Source: Asterias rubens
Taxonomy: Eukaryota > Echinodermata > Asteroidea > Forcipulatida > Asteriidae
DNA length: 64,000 nt
Assembly: GCF_902459465.1 (NCBI RefSeq)
Contig: NC_047071.1
Location: forward strand, 7,830,098-7,894,097
Direction of reading: 5' to 3'
Part shown: positions 1 through 9,860 of the stretch, piece by piece
How positions within the stretch are numbered: the stretch's first letter is position 1
Layout: each line of letters starts with the position of its first letter
Program-made: the position numbers and the translations under genes
The notes under the pieces: model-generated
The model's input: only the letters and a program-made list of their open reading frames with translations
What the model was told of the DNA's origin: nothing
Databases searched by the model: none

Positions 1-138
1 GTGCCGAGTTGTGTGTTGAGCTGTACAACATTGCCGTGTCGTTGGCGGACATGCAAGCCTGTGCCCGCCTAGAGGGCAAGGTGTTCAGTAAGACTGTTGC
101 AACGGTGGACTTGGGATGTTTCAAGATACCATTCAAAG
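1..138 (+). CDS. DUF4773-like gene, exon C of an upstream set (5' cut)
   Basis: The window opens inside a C exon. Its sequence matches the 3' part of the C exon at 1267-1452 and encodes a stretch with LCVELYNIAVSLADMQAC and ends in DLGCFKIPFK. It ends with one leftover G before a GT donor (phase 1), which joins in frame to the next A exon to give alanine. The upstream acceptor is outside the window. Confidence 0.75.
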
Positions 139-503
139 GTATTAGAGTGACTAACCACACTCAAAAAATTACTGAATGGTTATAATATTCAAAAGACCAG
201 GATCTGAAAACTAAGAGCCTAACCACGTGGTAGTTCTTTTTACAAGTTGGGGATATAATATGAAAAAAGACACAAACTATGGTGTTAGGTCTAAACCATT
301 TCGTCAGATGTAACGTTTACAAACGTTGAAGCAAACTTACTGTGACATATTTCTTCCTCCATGCTGTGACCAGCCAGACTTGTTTTCTTCTTCGTTTCTC
401 CTTATTCCTTTGTTTGGTGCGTGTATGATAGTTCTTTGCCACACTGTTTGGTTTTAAGTCACCACAATCGAGACCCAATCTTCCTTTACTTTGATTAATG
501 CAG

Positions 504-656
504 CATCAGAGTTGCTGGGGGCAGGCCATGCACTGGACTTGACCAACTTGCTGAACAGCATGCAGTTGAATGACGCTTCGTCTTGTGCATGTTCAGACAA
601 GACATGTGGATGTTGTCAGCAAATTAAGATCAAGGAATTGGACATTAACTCCCAAG
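504..656 (+). CDS. DUF4773-like gene, set 1 exon A
   Basis: The exon follows a TGCAG acceptor and ends before GTAGG. It encodes SELLGAGHALDLTNLLNSMQ and then the Cys cluster CACSDKTCGCCQQIKIKEL. It enters and leaves in phase 1. It differs from the A exons of sets 3 and 4 mainly at LTNLL versus WTHLM and at its last residues. Confidence 0.75.
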
Positions 657-843
657 GTAGGATTATATAGAAATTTGATTTTGATATCGAGAGTGAACAA
701 TTCAGTCATTGAAACGTTGATTGAGTATAATATGCAAAAGTGAATGATAACGGCAAAGTGCCTGCCAATAAAATAAAAGTAAAATAAAAAAAGTATGCGA
801 AAGTTTTTAAAAATACAATTTTGATTATTCCCCATTTGTACAG

Positions 844-936
844 CTTGTGTGAACGTAACATTCCTCTCCACGCAGCTTGGTGTTAAGTTGAGTCTCTCTG
901 TGGGTGGAAAAGTCCTCTTCGACAAAACGGTGTCAA
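844..936 (+). CDS. DUF4773-like gene, set 1 exon B
   Basis: A 93-bp phase 1-1 exon between a TACAG acceptor and a GTGAGT donor. It encodes CVNVTFLSTQLGVKLSLSV followed by GGKVLFDKTVS. The CVN-x-(T/S) start and the alternating hydrophobic strand are typical of the middle of DUF4773-like domains. Confidence 0.75.
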
Positions 937-1266
937 GTGAGTAGTTATATAATGAAAGTAAAACAATCAATCAAATTAAAAATCAGGAGCATTGTGATTG
1001 ATTCTTTTTGGTGGGATGAGTTCCCATTCTTGGTAGTTAGATTGAACAGAAGATTTCCCTGGATCCCCAAACGTTCCTTTGACTACCACTGTATGACTTT
1101 TACCAGGAGTCTGATGCTCAAGGTTGGGTCTTTTGAGCCATCGATGAAGCAACCTCATCAACTTTGACAACAAGTTGTTTTTCCTTAATTCTGTATAGAC
1201 CATTTCGACCCAAAGAGATCGCATACAACTAAGAATGCAATTCATGATGGTTTTTTTTCTCTACAG

Positions 1267-1452
1267 TCAAAAATCCAGGTCCAGTCTGCGTGAAATTGGG
1301 CGAAAACAAATTCGGTGCCGAGTTGTGTGTTGAGCTGTACAACATTGCCGTGTCGTTGGCGGACATGCAAGCCTGTGCCCGCCTAGAGGGCAAGGTGTTC
1401 AGTAAGACTGTTGCAACGGTGGACTTGGGATGTTTCAAGATACCATTTAAAG
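1267..1452 (+). CDS. DUF4773-like gene, set 1 exon C
   Basis: The exon follows CTACAG and ends before GTATAA. It encodes KNPGPVCVKLGENKFGAELC, the conserved stretch VELYNIAVSLADMQAC, and DLGCFKIPFK. It has four Cys and phase 1 at both ends. It closes the first complete A-B-C set in the window. Confidence 0.75.
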
Positions 1453-1607
1453 GTATAATAGTGGATACCACACTCAACAAAATAATTACTAAACGTTTGT
1501 ACCATTGAAAAGATCATGCTCTCAAGAGTACTTTACTTATAAGGCCCAAACGTATCATCTTATACAATGCAAAGAAATGCACAAAAACCCACGGTGTTGG
1601 GCCCATT

Positions 1608-1972
1608 AAAGCCAGTGGACACTATTGGTAATTGTCAAAGACTTGCTGTATCTCAACATATGCATAAAATGACAAACCTGTGAAAATTTGAGCTCGATTG
1701 GTCGTCGGAGTTGCGAGATAACTATGAAAGAAAAAATCACCCTTGTCGCACGAAGTTGCTTTCAGATGCTTGATTTCGAGACCTCAAATTCTAAATCTGA
1801 GGTCTCGAAATCAAGTTCGTGGAAAATTACTTCTTTCTCGAAAACTACTCCAGAGGGAGCTGTTTCTCACAATGTTTTGTACCACCAACCTCTCCCCATT
1901 ACTCGTCACCAAGTAAGGTTTTATGCTAATAATTAGTTTGAGTAATTACCAATAGTGTCCACTGCCTTTAAA
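1608..1972 (+). mobile_element. F1 MITE (TIR GGCAGTGGACACTATTGG family)
   Basis: Ends are CCAGTGGACACTATTGG and its reverse complement next to TTTAA. An inner hairpin is built on TTTCGAGACCTCA and TGAGGTCTCGAAA. It has no coding capacity and lies in an intron of the repeated gene. Confidence 0.85.
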
Positions 1973-1989
1973 GCCATTCAATCATTGCA

Positions 1990-2040
1990 TGGTTGTGAAA
2001 AGTTGGAAAAGTCATCCTCGGCAAAATTGATTAAAGTGAA
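1990..2040 (+). pseudogene. Relic of an exon B
   Basis: The stretch GTTGGAAAAGTCATCCTCG, followed by GCAAAA and an AAGTGAAT end, aligns with the second half and donor of exon B (GGTGGAAAAGTCCTCTTCG and so on). It is frame-broken with a TGA and has no acceptor. It appears to be the remains of the B exon of a decayed second set. Confidence 0.4.
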
Positions 2041-2564
2041 TTAAAATCATCAAAAATAAAACAAATCGAATTGCTAAACTGGAGTTATGTTGACCTTTTC
2101 ACGACACAAATAAAAGTGCAAATTTAGAGTCCTGCCAAGATTTAGATCAACAATGCGTTAACGTAAAATGTTAGGTATTTTTTTACTCAAAGTGACACAC
2201 TGGTTTGATGGTACTGGTCTCTTGAACACCAAATAAACGTTACTCTCATCGGTACAACGATCAAGAATAAACACTCGCAAAACGTTGTGTTCTTGGTGAG
2301 GTGAGCTTCTATTTGTTTTAAGCGGCCTCTGGATTGGAAAGATGAGGGGTTTCGAAATTCCCTTATACCCCAATATTTCATTTGACTACACCAGCTGTGA
2401 CTTTTGCCAAGTATAGTATTTGGCTCGTGGATGGGTATTCTGAGCCATCGATGAAGCCACGTCAGAAAGCTTCACAGGAACAGGTTCCTCTTCCTTTCTT
2501 TGGAGACCAACTCGACCTAAAGAGATGGCCTACAACTTATACTACATTGTGTTTTTTACTACAG

Positions 2565-2831
2565 TTAACCCAGATCCGGTCTGCATGAAACTGGGCGAGA
2601 ACGAATATGGTGACAAATTGTGTGTTCAATTTCACCAGGTTACCGACACACGATTTCATGTTTCGGGATGCGTGGATCTGGGCGTTAATGCCTTGAGTGC
2701 TGGGTTGTGTATTGGATTAGACGTTACCTTGTCATCGAAGGACGTGGAGCTATGTATCCCCTTAGAGGTCAACGTGGCTGGTGTTACTATCGTAACGGTG
2801 AACTTGGCATGTTTCAGGATACCATTTAAAA
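2565..2831 (+). CDS. DUF4773-like gene, long divergent exon C
   Basis: This exon follows a TTTTTTACTACAG acceptor and ends before GTAAAG, phase 1 both sides. It opens like the other C exons (NPDPVCMKLGENEYGDKLCV) and closes with LACFRIPFK. In between it carries an extra stretch of about 27 residues with additional Cys (SGCVDLG, SAGLCIGLDV, VELCIPLEV), so it codes for about 89 residues against 62 in its relatives. The intron just upstream is recognisably homologous to that before the set 1 C exon (shared GAGCCATCGATGAAGC). No intact A or B exon precedes it. It could splice straight from 1452 and keep the frame. Confidence 0.65.
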
Positions 2832-2920
2832 GTAAAGTGGCACCACACTTAAAAAACAAATAAAATGGTGTAAAGTAAAACAAACAATCATGGTCTCGTT
2901 TAAAAGTAACGTATAACAAG

Positions 2921-4530
2921 TGGCCCAGCTAACATGTATACGTCGGCCCAACGTTGGCAAACGTACAATTTGTTGGCAGGGCAACCGTTGGCAAGTGACG
3001 TTGCGGTGACGTTGTTTTTTCCATCGGGCCAACATCGAGGACGTTGGGCCAACGTTAACGTTGGGCCAACGTAAGCCCAACCCCGTTCCGATGTCGGCAA
3101 CGTTTTTGCCGACCTCTGCACGTCCAACGTTCGTTAGACGTTTTAGTTAAACGTTGGGACAACATTTATCTACAGCGTTGGGCCAACGTTACGAATAATC
3201 TAAAACATCAATTTAGAGATTAATTCTCTTTGAATGCAGTTAACGCCCTTTGTAACTAATTCAAGTATTAGTGTATGTTAATTAAAACTTATCAGTTATG
3301 TTATTTACAAGTAATTGATGATACTAATAACTACATACATTCTAAGTACAACTTATACTAGCCCATACACCCTTGTGCACGGCACGTCTTGTATTTATTC
3401 AGTCAAGAGTCCACATACTTTCAAGTCATTGTTTTACACCTTTATTAATTAAAATTGTTTACTTCTAAATTCAATTGTTTTTTTGTAAGTATTTTTAGTG
3501 TACATATTTTCTAACAGACAAATTATCCACAAAAGTACACAAACTTGCACTGGAAATGCTTAAACTCAATAAATTTGTGTTTAGTATTGTTAATACACAC
3601 TTCTAAATCACGCCCACAAATTTGCATTTATTTCAACGTTGGGCTCACGTTGGCCCAACGCATGAATATTATCTTGGTGGGAAAGTGGCCCTTTAGACTG
3701 TACAACATTTCCCGACGTTGGCACAACTGTTGGACGCCGATGTTAGGTTGCCCTCATTATAACTACGTTGTGCCAACGTTGGATACGGCACAATTCCAGA
3801 CGTTGGCACAACCTAAGGATACAGACGTTAGATTGCCCGTGTTTTAACTACGTTAAGCCAACGTTGGAAATCGACCGGTTATAACTGCACAATATTTCCC
3901 GACGTTGGCACAACCTAAGGATGCAGACGTTAGGTTGCCCGCATTATAACTACGTTGAGCCAACGTTTAAAAACGACATGTTTCACTGCACAACATTTCC
4001 CGACGTTGGCACAACATATATTAGCCGACGTTAAGTTGCCCCTATCATAACTAAGTTGTGAAAACGTTGTAATTCTAACCGTTGTATTTCATACTGTTAA
4101 CAAACGTTCGTACAACGTTTACAAACTGACTAGTGTTCATAGGTTTTGGAGGTACGTCGGCCGGTCGACCACGTCAGAGCCAATGAACAGCCACAATTTA
4201 AACACACGACGAACGTTGCACAGGCTTCCTTTATTCTGATTCATTACAGCAGGGTGAATATTCATGTATCGGCCTCTTCGATGACGAAACCCTCGGTAAG
4301 CTCATCTCGCTACTCAAAGGCGAATTAATAGACTGTGTGCTCGTGACATACCGAGTTAACAGCACTGTTTGTGTTACTTGGTATGTCACGAGCACACAGT
4401 CTATTCATTCGCCTTTGAATAGCGCGAGTAAGCTTCAGGTGTTTCGTCATCGCAGAGGCCGATACATAAATATTCACCCTGCTGTAATGAATCAGAATTG
4501 GCCCAACGTATGCATGTTAGCTTGGGGCCT
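2921..4530. mobile_element. TIR element dense in CGTTGGG/CCCAACG motifs
   Basis: The left end reads GGCCCAGCTAACATGTATAC and the right end is the inverted counterpart (GTATGCATGTTAGCTTGGGG), followed or preceded by GGCCCAACG. The interior is packed with short inverted motifs such as ACGTTGGGCCAACGTT and CGTTGGCACAAC. Two AT-rich non-motif blocks are also present. No long ORF is seen. It lies in an intron, and its right end is included in the 1,890-bp duplication downstream. Confidence 0.6.
4234..4497. repeat. Long hairpin (about 120-130 bp arms)
   Basis: The sequence from TTCTGATTCATTACAGCAGG is reversed and complemented at CCTGCTGTAATGAATCAGAA. The arms run through GGCCTCTTCGATGACGAAAC and GACTGTGTGCTCGTGACATA. 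A few mismatches separate the arms, and the loop is near 4352-4379. It sits just inside the right end of the CGTTGGG element. Confidence 0.8.
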
Positions 4531-4936
4531 ATTTTCATAGGCATTATTGTTTTGCAAGTTATGTATATGCAATAAGATAGTTCTACATCAGTTAAACTAT
4601 ACTATCGGGTGCAACTTTAACAAACACTATATAAACAAAAACCGGGACCCAGATTCGCGTCAACTCCGACCCGGCAGAAGTTCTGTTTCGAAAAAAGTTA
4701 ATGCCGCTAATTTTGGTGCATTTTGGCGGTCGTAACCAATATTCTGTTTGGTCATTGGACTGTGCAACTCAATCGAAACAGTAAATTGATTACGATCCCA
4801 AGACGCAACCCAGACCAATGCTATTGTGTCGATTGGATGACTTTTATATTACGACTTTTCTAAAACATTGCTGTCCCAATGTTTGTTGTTTCTCGGAGTC
4901 GAAGAAATGAGACCCCTTTTTGTCTTTTTCATGCAG

Positions 4937-5089
4937 CATCAGAGTTGCTGGGGGCAGGCCATGCACTGGACTGGACACACTTGATGAACAGCATGCAGTT
5001 GAATGACGCCTCGTCTTGTGCATGTTCAGACAAGACATGTGGATGTTGTCAGCAAATTAAGATCAAGGAATTGCACATTCATTCCAAAG
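4937..5089 (+). CDS. DUF4773-like gene, set 3 exon A
   Basis: The acceptor is ATGCAG and the donor GTAGGG, phase 1-1. It encodes SELLGAGHALDWTHLMNSMQ and the cluster CACSDKTCGCCQQIKIKEL, ending LHIHSK. It is identical by eye to the set 4 exon at 6827-6979. Confidence 0.8.
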
Positions 5090-5277
5090 GTAGGGCAATA
5101 GTTTTACGAAAAGTTGATTTGGGTATCGAAAGTGTTTAATTAAGTCATTTAAACGTTGATTGAGTAGGCAAAAGTGTGTTGATATTAGACAAGTTTCCTA
5201 GCCGTCCACAAACAACAATAAAGTATGCGAAAGTTTATTGTAATTAGATTTGTCTTATTTGTCCCGTTTCTATACAG

Positions 5278-5370
5278 CTTGTGTGAACGTAACATTCCTC
5301 TCCACGCAGCTTGGTGTAAAGTTGAGTCTCTCTGTGGGTGGAAAAGTCCTCTTCAAAAAAACGGTGTCAA
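5278..5370 (+). CDS. DUF4773-like gene, set 3 exon B
   Basis: The acceptor is TATACAG and the donor GTGAGT, phase 1-1. It encodes CVNVTFLSTQLGVKLSLSV and GGKVLFKKTVS. Set 1 has Asp where this copy has the first Lys of KKTVS. Confidence 0.8.
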
Positions 5371-5681
5371 GTGAGTATTTATTATGACCAACGAAAATTA
5401 TAAATCATATTTTGCCAAATTAGAGTTTGTTGCACTGTACTATACCTTTAATTAGATAAATTACTTCAGTCATGTCGAGATTTAGAACAATAAGTCGTTT
5501 TTAGTCACAATTACTAAGAAAAGTTGTCTTCGTGAACGCCTGCAACCGTGGACCCCCTATTGTCCCCCTATTGTACGCACCAACTTTTTTTGCAAACAGC
5601 TCCCATTGTCTTGTAAACGTTTTCATATAACGGTGGCCCTTTCCCGAACCGTGGACTCTATTGTTTTCTGTTGTTGTATAG

Positions 5682-5806
5682 GTCCCCGGTTAGAATGTGT
5701 AACTATTTACCCACTGCCCATAGATTACAGTTTCGTGAAAAAGTTAACACCAGACGTCAGGAAAATCACGAGCGAGTCATCAATAAAAATCCAACTTGGT
5801 TCTTAA
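5682..5806 (+). CDS. Candidate alternative terminal exon, set 3
   Basis: Inside the B-C intron a strong polypyrimidine tract and TATAG acceptor precede a stretch that stays open when joined in phase 1 to exon B. It encodes SPRLECVTIYPLPIDYSFVK, continues about 20 more residues (KLTPDVRKITSESS and so on) and ends in TAA. Using it instead of exon C would stop the protein early with a different tail. AATAAA occurs within it. Both duplicated copies keep it open, but so would any recent duplicate, so this alone is weak evidence. Set 1 has no counterpart in its shorter intron. Confidence 0.4.
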
Positions 5807-6102
5807 TGCGATGATGAGTTTCCATTCTTGTTGACCAATTATTATTCGATTAGAATAATGAGGAGTGCACAAAATTCCCTTAGTAAGTTATATTATCCCA
5901 ACATGTTCCTTTGACAAACACATAGTGACTTTAGCCAACTGTGGGAAATGATTAGTCTTCTATGGAGCCTCGAATAAGCCACCTCGGATCGGAGAACTTC
6001 GACAAAAAGTTAATTTTCCTTTTCTGTGGAGACCAACTATAATTATACCAACTAGAAATCGCCTATAACTAATTTGACTATGTAATGTTTTTCTCACTCC
6101 AG

Positions 6103-6288
6103 TCAAAAATCCGGGTCCAGTCTGCGTTAATCTGGGCGAAAGCAATTTCGGTGCCAAGTTGTGTGTTGAACTGTACAACATTGCCGTGTCGTTGGCGGAC
6201 ATGCAAGCCTGTGTCCGCCTAGAGGGCAAGGTGTTAAGTAAGACTGTTGCAAAGGTGGACTTGGGATGTTTCAAGATACCATTCAAAG
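6103..6288 (+). CDS. DUF4773-like gene, set 3 exon C
   Basis: The acceptor is CTCCAG and the donor GTATAA, phase 1-1. It encodes KNPGPVCVNLGESNFGAKLC, VELYNIAVSLADMQAC and DLGCFKIPFK. Compared with set 1 it has several replacements (Asn for Lys, Ser-Asn for Asn-Lys, Val for Ala), while the core stretch is unchanged. Confidence 0.8.
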
Positions 6289-6826
6289 GTATAAGAGTGT
6301 ATACAAAATGACAGACTTACGAGAATCAGCTAAAAAAGAATCATAAAATAATAATATGTTCAGTCAAACTTTGAATTTACTGTTGAATTGGCCCAACGTA
6401 TGCATGTTAGCTTGGGGCCTATTTTCATAGGCATTATTGTTTTGCAAGTTATGTATATGCAATAAGATAGTTTTACATCAGTTAAACTATACTATCGGGT
6501 GCAACTTTAACAAACACTATATAAACAAAAACCGGGACCCAGATCCGCGTCAACTCCGACCCGGCAGAAGTTCTGTTTCGAAAAAAGTTAATGCCGCTAA
6601 TTTTGGTGCATTTTGGCGGTCGTAACCAATATTCTGTTTGGACATTGGACTGTGCAACTCAATCGAAACAGTAAATTGATTACGATCCCAAGACGCAACC
6701 CAGACCAATGCTATTGTGTCGATTGGATGACTTTTATATTACGACTTTTCTAAAACATTGCTGTCCCAATGTTTGTTGTTTTTCGGAGTCGAAGAAATGA
6801 GACCCCTTTTTGTCTTTTTCATGCAG

Positions 6827-6979
6827 CATCAGAGTTGCTGGGGGCAGGCCATGCACTGGACTGGACACACTTGATGAACAGCATGCAGTTGAATGACGCC
6901 TCGTCTTGTGCATGTTCAGACAAGACATGTGGATGTTGTCAGCAAATTAAGATCAAGGAATTGCACATTCATTCCAAAG
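6827..6979 (+). CDS. DUF4773-like gene, set 4 exon A
   Basis: Duplicate of the set 3 exon A at a constant 1,890-bp offset, with the same splice sites, phase and protein. The downstream intron carries a G-to-A change relative to set 3. Confidence 0.8.
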
Positions 6980-7167
6980 GTAGGGCAATAGTTTTACGAA
7001 AAATTGATTTGGGTATCGAAAGTGTTTAATTAAGTCATTTAAACGTTGATTGAGTAGGCAAAAGTGTGTTGATATTAGACAAGTTTCCTAGCCGTCCACA
7101 AACAACAATAAAGTATGCGAAAGTTTATTGTAATTAGATTTGTCTTATTTGTCCCGTTTCTATACAG

Positions 7168-7260
7168 CTTGTGTGAACGTAACATTCCTCTCCACGCAGC
7201 TTGGTGTAAAGTTGAGTCTCTCTGTGGGTGGAAAAGTCCTCTTCAAAAAAACGGTGTCAA
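7168..7260 (+). CDS. DUF4773-like gene, set 4 exon B
   Basis: Duplicate of the set 3 exon B, same acceptor TATACAG, donor GTGAGT and phase. The encoded protein is identical by eye. Confidence 0.8.
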
Positions 7261-7571
7261 GTGAGTATTTATTATGACCAACGAAAATTATAAATCATAT
7301 TTTGCCAAATTAGAGTTTGTTGCACTGTACTATACCTTTAATTAGATAAATTACTTCAGTCCTGTCGAGATTCAGAACAATAAGTCGTTTTTAGTCACAA
7401 TTACTAAAAAAAGTTGTCTTCGTGAACGCCTGCAACCGTGCACCCCCTATTGTCCCCCTATTGTACGCACCAACTTTTTTTGCAAACAGCTCCCATTGTC
7501 TTGTAAACGTTTTCATATAACGGTGGCCCTTTCCCGAACCGTGGACTCTATTGTTTTCTGTTGTTGTATAG

Positions 7572-7696
7572 GTGCCCGGTTAGAATGTGTAACTATTTAC
7601 CCACTGCCCATAGATTACAGTTTCGTGAAAAAGTTAACACCAGACGTCAGGAAAATCACGAGCGAGTCATCAATAAAAATCCAACTTGGTTCTTAA
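7572..7696 (+). CDS. Candidate alternative terminal exon, set 4
   Basis: Duplicate of 5682-5806. One base differs at the second codon (CCC to GCC), so the start reads S-A-RLECV instead of S-P-RLECV. The frame remains open to the same TAA. See the set 3 copy for the argument and caveats. Confidence 0.4.
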
Positions 7697-7992
7697 TGCG
7701 ATGATGAGTTTCCATTCTTGTTGACCAATTATTATTCGATTAGAATAATGAGGAGTGCACAAAATTCCTTTAGTAAGTTATATTATCCCAACATGTTCCT
7801 TTGACAAACACATAGTGACTTTAGCCAACTGTGGGAAATGATTGGTCTTCTATGGAGCCTCGAATAAGCCACCTCGGATCGGAGAACTTCGACAAAAAGT
7901 TAATTTTCCTTTTCTGTGGAGACCAACTATAATTATACCAACTAGAAATCGCCTATAACTAATTTGACTATGTAATGTTTTTCTCACTCCAG

Positions 7993-8178
7993 TCAAAAAT
8001 CCGGGTCCAGTCTGCGTTAATCTGGGCGAAAGCAATTTCGGTGCCAAGTTGTGTGTTGAACTGTACAACATTGCCGTGTCGTTGGCGGACATGCAAGCCT
8101 GTGTCCGCCTAGAGGGCAAGGTGTTAAGTAAGACTGTTGCAAAGGTGGACTTGGGATGTTTCAAGATACCATTCAAAG
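7993..8178 (+). CDS. DUF4773-like gene, set 4 exon C
   Basis: Duplicate of the set 3 exon C. It ends with a phase 1 G that joins the terminal exon at 8336 in frame to give Gly. Confidence 0.8.
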
Positions 8179-8335
8179 GTATAAGAGTGTATACAAAATG
8201 ACAGACTTACGAGAATCAGCTAAAAAAGAATCATAAAATAATAATATGTTCAGTCAAACTTTGAATTTAATGTTATTTTATTGTATCATACGCTGATATT
8301 TATTATTATATTGTTATACACCCTTATATTTGCAG

Positions 8336-8385
8336 GAAGCAACACATTGGAGATTCCCATTAGCCAAGAGGTAGGAAATCAGTGA
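8336..8385 (+). CDS. DUF4773-like gene, terminal exon
   Basis: After a TTTGCAG acceptor the frame reads GSNTLEIPISQEVGNQ and stops at TGA. The incoming phase 1 matches every C exon. It is a short polar tail with no Cys, a plausible end for a secreted repeat protein. Confidence 0.65.
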
Positions 8386-8500
8386 ATAACCAATTGCACC
8401 TACCCATCAGTAAGAGGAGCAGAAATGTGCCGGAGATCCTGGAAATATTATTAACTTTGTATTACTATTACATAGATCAAATTAAATGTAAACTTTAAAC

Positions 8501-8506
8501 AATAAA
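8501..8506 (+). terminator. Poly(A) signal AATAAA
   Basis: AATAAA lies 116 bp after the stop of the terminal exon. It is the best visible 3' processing signal for the repeated gene. Confidence 0.55.
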
Positions 8507-8572
8507 ATAATTGGAACATGATGTTGAAACAAATCGAATTATATAAATCGCTGGGCGTAAATCCCTGGAACT

Positions 8573-8969
8573 GAAGGTATCCACTCTTGGTAATTACTCA
8601 AAATAATTATCAGCATAAAACCTCACTTAATAACGAGTAATGGGGATATGTTAGTATAAAACATTGTAAGAAACAGCTCCCTCTGAAGTGTTGTAGTTTT
8701 TGATTTAAAAAAAAAAATTCCACGAGTTCGATTTCGAGACCTCAGATTTAGAATTTTGAGGTCTCGAAGTCAAGCATCTGAAAACACACAAGTTCGTGTG
8801 ACCATGGTTGCGACAAAGGTGTTTTCTTCTTTCATTAATATCTCGCAACTTCGACGACCGATTGAGCTCACATTTTCACAGGTTTGTTATCTTATACTTA
8901 TGTTGAGAAACACCCAACTGTGAAGACTGGTCTTTGACAATACCAAGAGTGTTAACAGTGTCTTTATTG
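8573..8969 (-). mobile_element. F1 MITE, decayed ends
   Basis: The interior matches the F1 family (AGCATAAAACCTCACTT, CGAGACCTCAGATTTAGAA). Both ends are mutated (TATCCACTCTTGGTAATT; CCAAGAGTGTTAACAGTG). It begins about 65 bp after the poly(A) signal. Confidence 0.75.
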
Positions 8970-9246
8970 ATCATCGTATTTCTATAATCTGCGATCCAAA
9001 GAAAAACCAAAAACTTGCTTATTTTGTTGTAATGGCTTTGACAATGTATGAGATTGTTTTCTCTCAAATTGAACATTCATTGTGCTATCATGTTGTTATG
9101 TAATCTCTTGTGTTGTTTTTAATGTCATACACGTCTTGCCTTAATCTTCCTTTGGGGATTTGGAAAGACAATCATGTACGCCTTTTGGCGACAGTCGATT
9201 TAAAAGAGAAATGGTCTCCTGCCCAGCGTGTCTAACAGCATTTTTG
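8970..9246. other. Intergenic, no feature seen
   Basis: AT-rich sequence between two F1 MITEs. I see no ORF with family features and no repeat shared with the rest of the window. Confidence 0.5.
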
Positions 9247-9627
9247 AGACAGTGGACACTATTGGTAATTGTCAAAGACCAGTCTCCTCACTTGCTGTAT
9301 CTCAACATATGCATAACATAACAAACCTGTGAAAATTTGAGCTCAATCGGTCATCGAAGTTGCGAGATAACAATGAAAGAAAAAACACCCTTGTCACACG
9401 AAGTTGTGTGCTTTCATATGGTTGATTTCGAGACCTCAAGTTCTAAACTTGAGGTCTCGAAATCAAATTCGTGGAAATTTACTTCTTTCTCGAAAACTAC
9501 TCCACTTCAGAGGGAGCCGTTTCTCGCAATGTGTTATACTACCAACCTCTCCCCATTACTTGTTACCAAGTAAGATTTTATGCTAAAACTATTTCGAGTA
9601 ATTACCAATAGTGTCCACTGCCTTTAA
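9247..9627 (+). mobile_element. F1 MITE
   Basis: Near-complete copy with ends CAGTGGACACTATTGG and CCAATAGTGTCCACTG. It has the usual central hairpin with GATTTCGAGACCTCA. Confidence 0.85.
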
Positions 9628-9860
9628 TGTCTGTACATTACAAGTTTTGGCAAAATAAATATTATCATTACTCGTATTATGCAAACTCGAGAAAAGCAAC
9701 TTGCTCTTTGTAAAAACACAATCATGCAGAATTTTTGTGTTAATGTTCGAATTAGCAGAAACTCTGGATTGTCTATTATGTACACCGTGTTCACCTTCAC
9801 TGTCCTTCCGACAATATAATCAACGCACGACCCATGACAAGTAATCGATTTGACCAAGTT

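Larger units (their letters stand above)
4495..6384 (+). repeat. 1,890-bp tandem duplication, copy 1
   Basis: Every position compared recurs 1,890 bp downstream. The unit starts at GAATTGGCCCAACGTATGC inside the right end of the CGTTGGG element and contains exons A, B, C and an alternative exon of set 3. By eye there are only about a dozen substitutions, all in non-exon sequence. Confidence 0.9.
6385..8274 (+). repeat. 1,890-bp tandem duplication, copy 2
   Basis: Second copy of the unit at 4495-6384. The new junction reads TGTT then GAATTGGCCC. The copy ends where the two sequences diverge after ATGTT at 8274. Confidence 0.9.
1..8506 (+). other. Gene span: repeated DUF4773-like Cys-rich protein (3' part)
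   Basis: This is the 3' portion of a gene whose coding sequence is built from repeated exon sets. In each full set exon A carries CACSDKTCGCCQQIKIKEL, exon B carries ACVNVTFLSTQLGVKLSLSV, and exon C carries NPGPVCV and ends in DLGCFKIPFK. In order these match my memory of Pfam DUF4773, a cysteine-rich domain of secreted invertebrate proteins with unknown biochemical role. Every intron is phase 1 with GT-AG ends, so sets can be added or lost without breaking the frame. Visible coding exons are 1-138, 504-656, 844-936, 1267-1452, 2565-2831, 4937-5089, 5278-5370, 6103-6288, 6827-6979, 7168-7260, 7993-8178 and 8336-8385. The 5' end, including any signal peptide, lies left of the window. Transcript joins are inferred. 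Confidence 0.75.
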
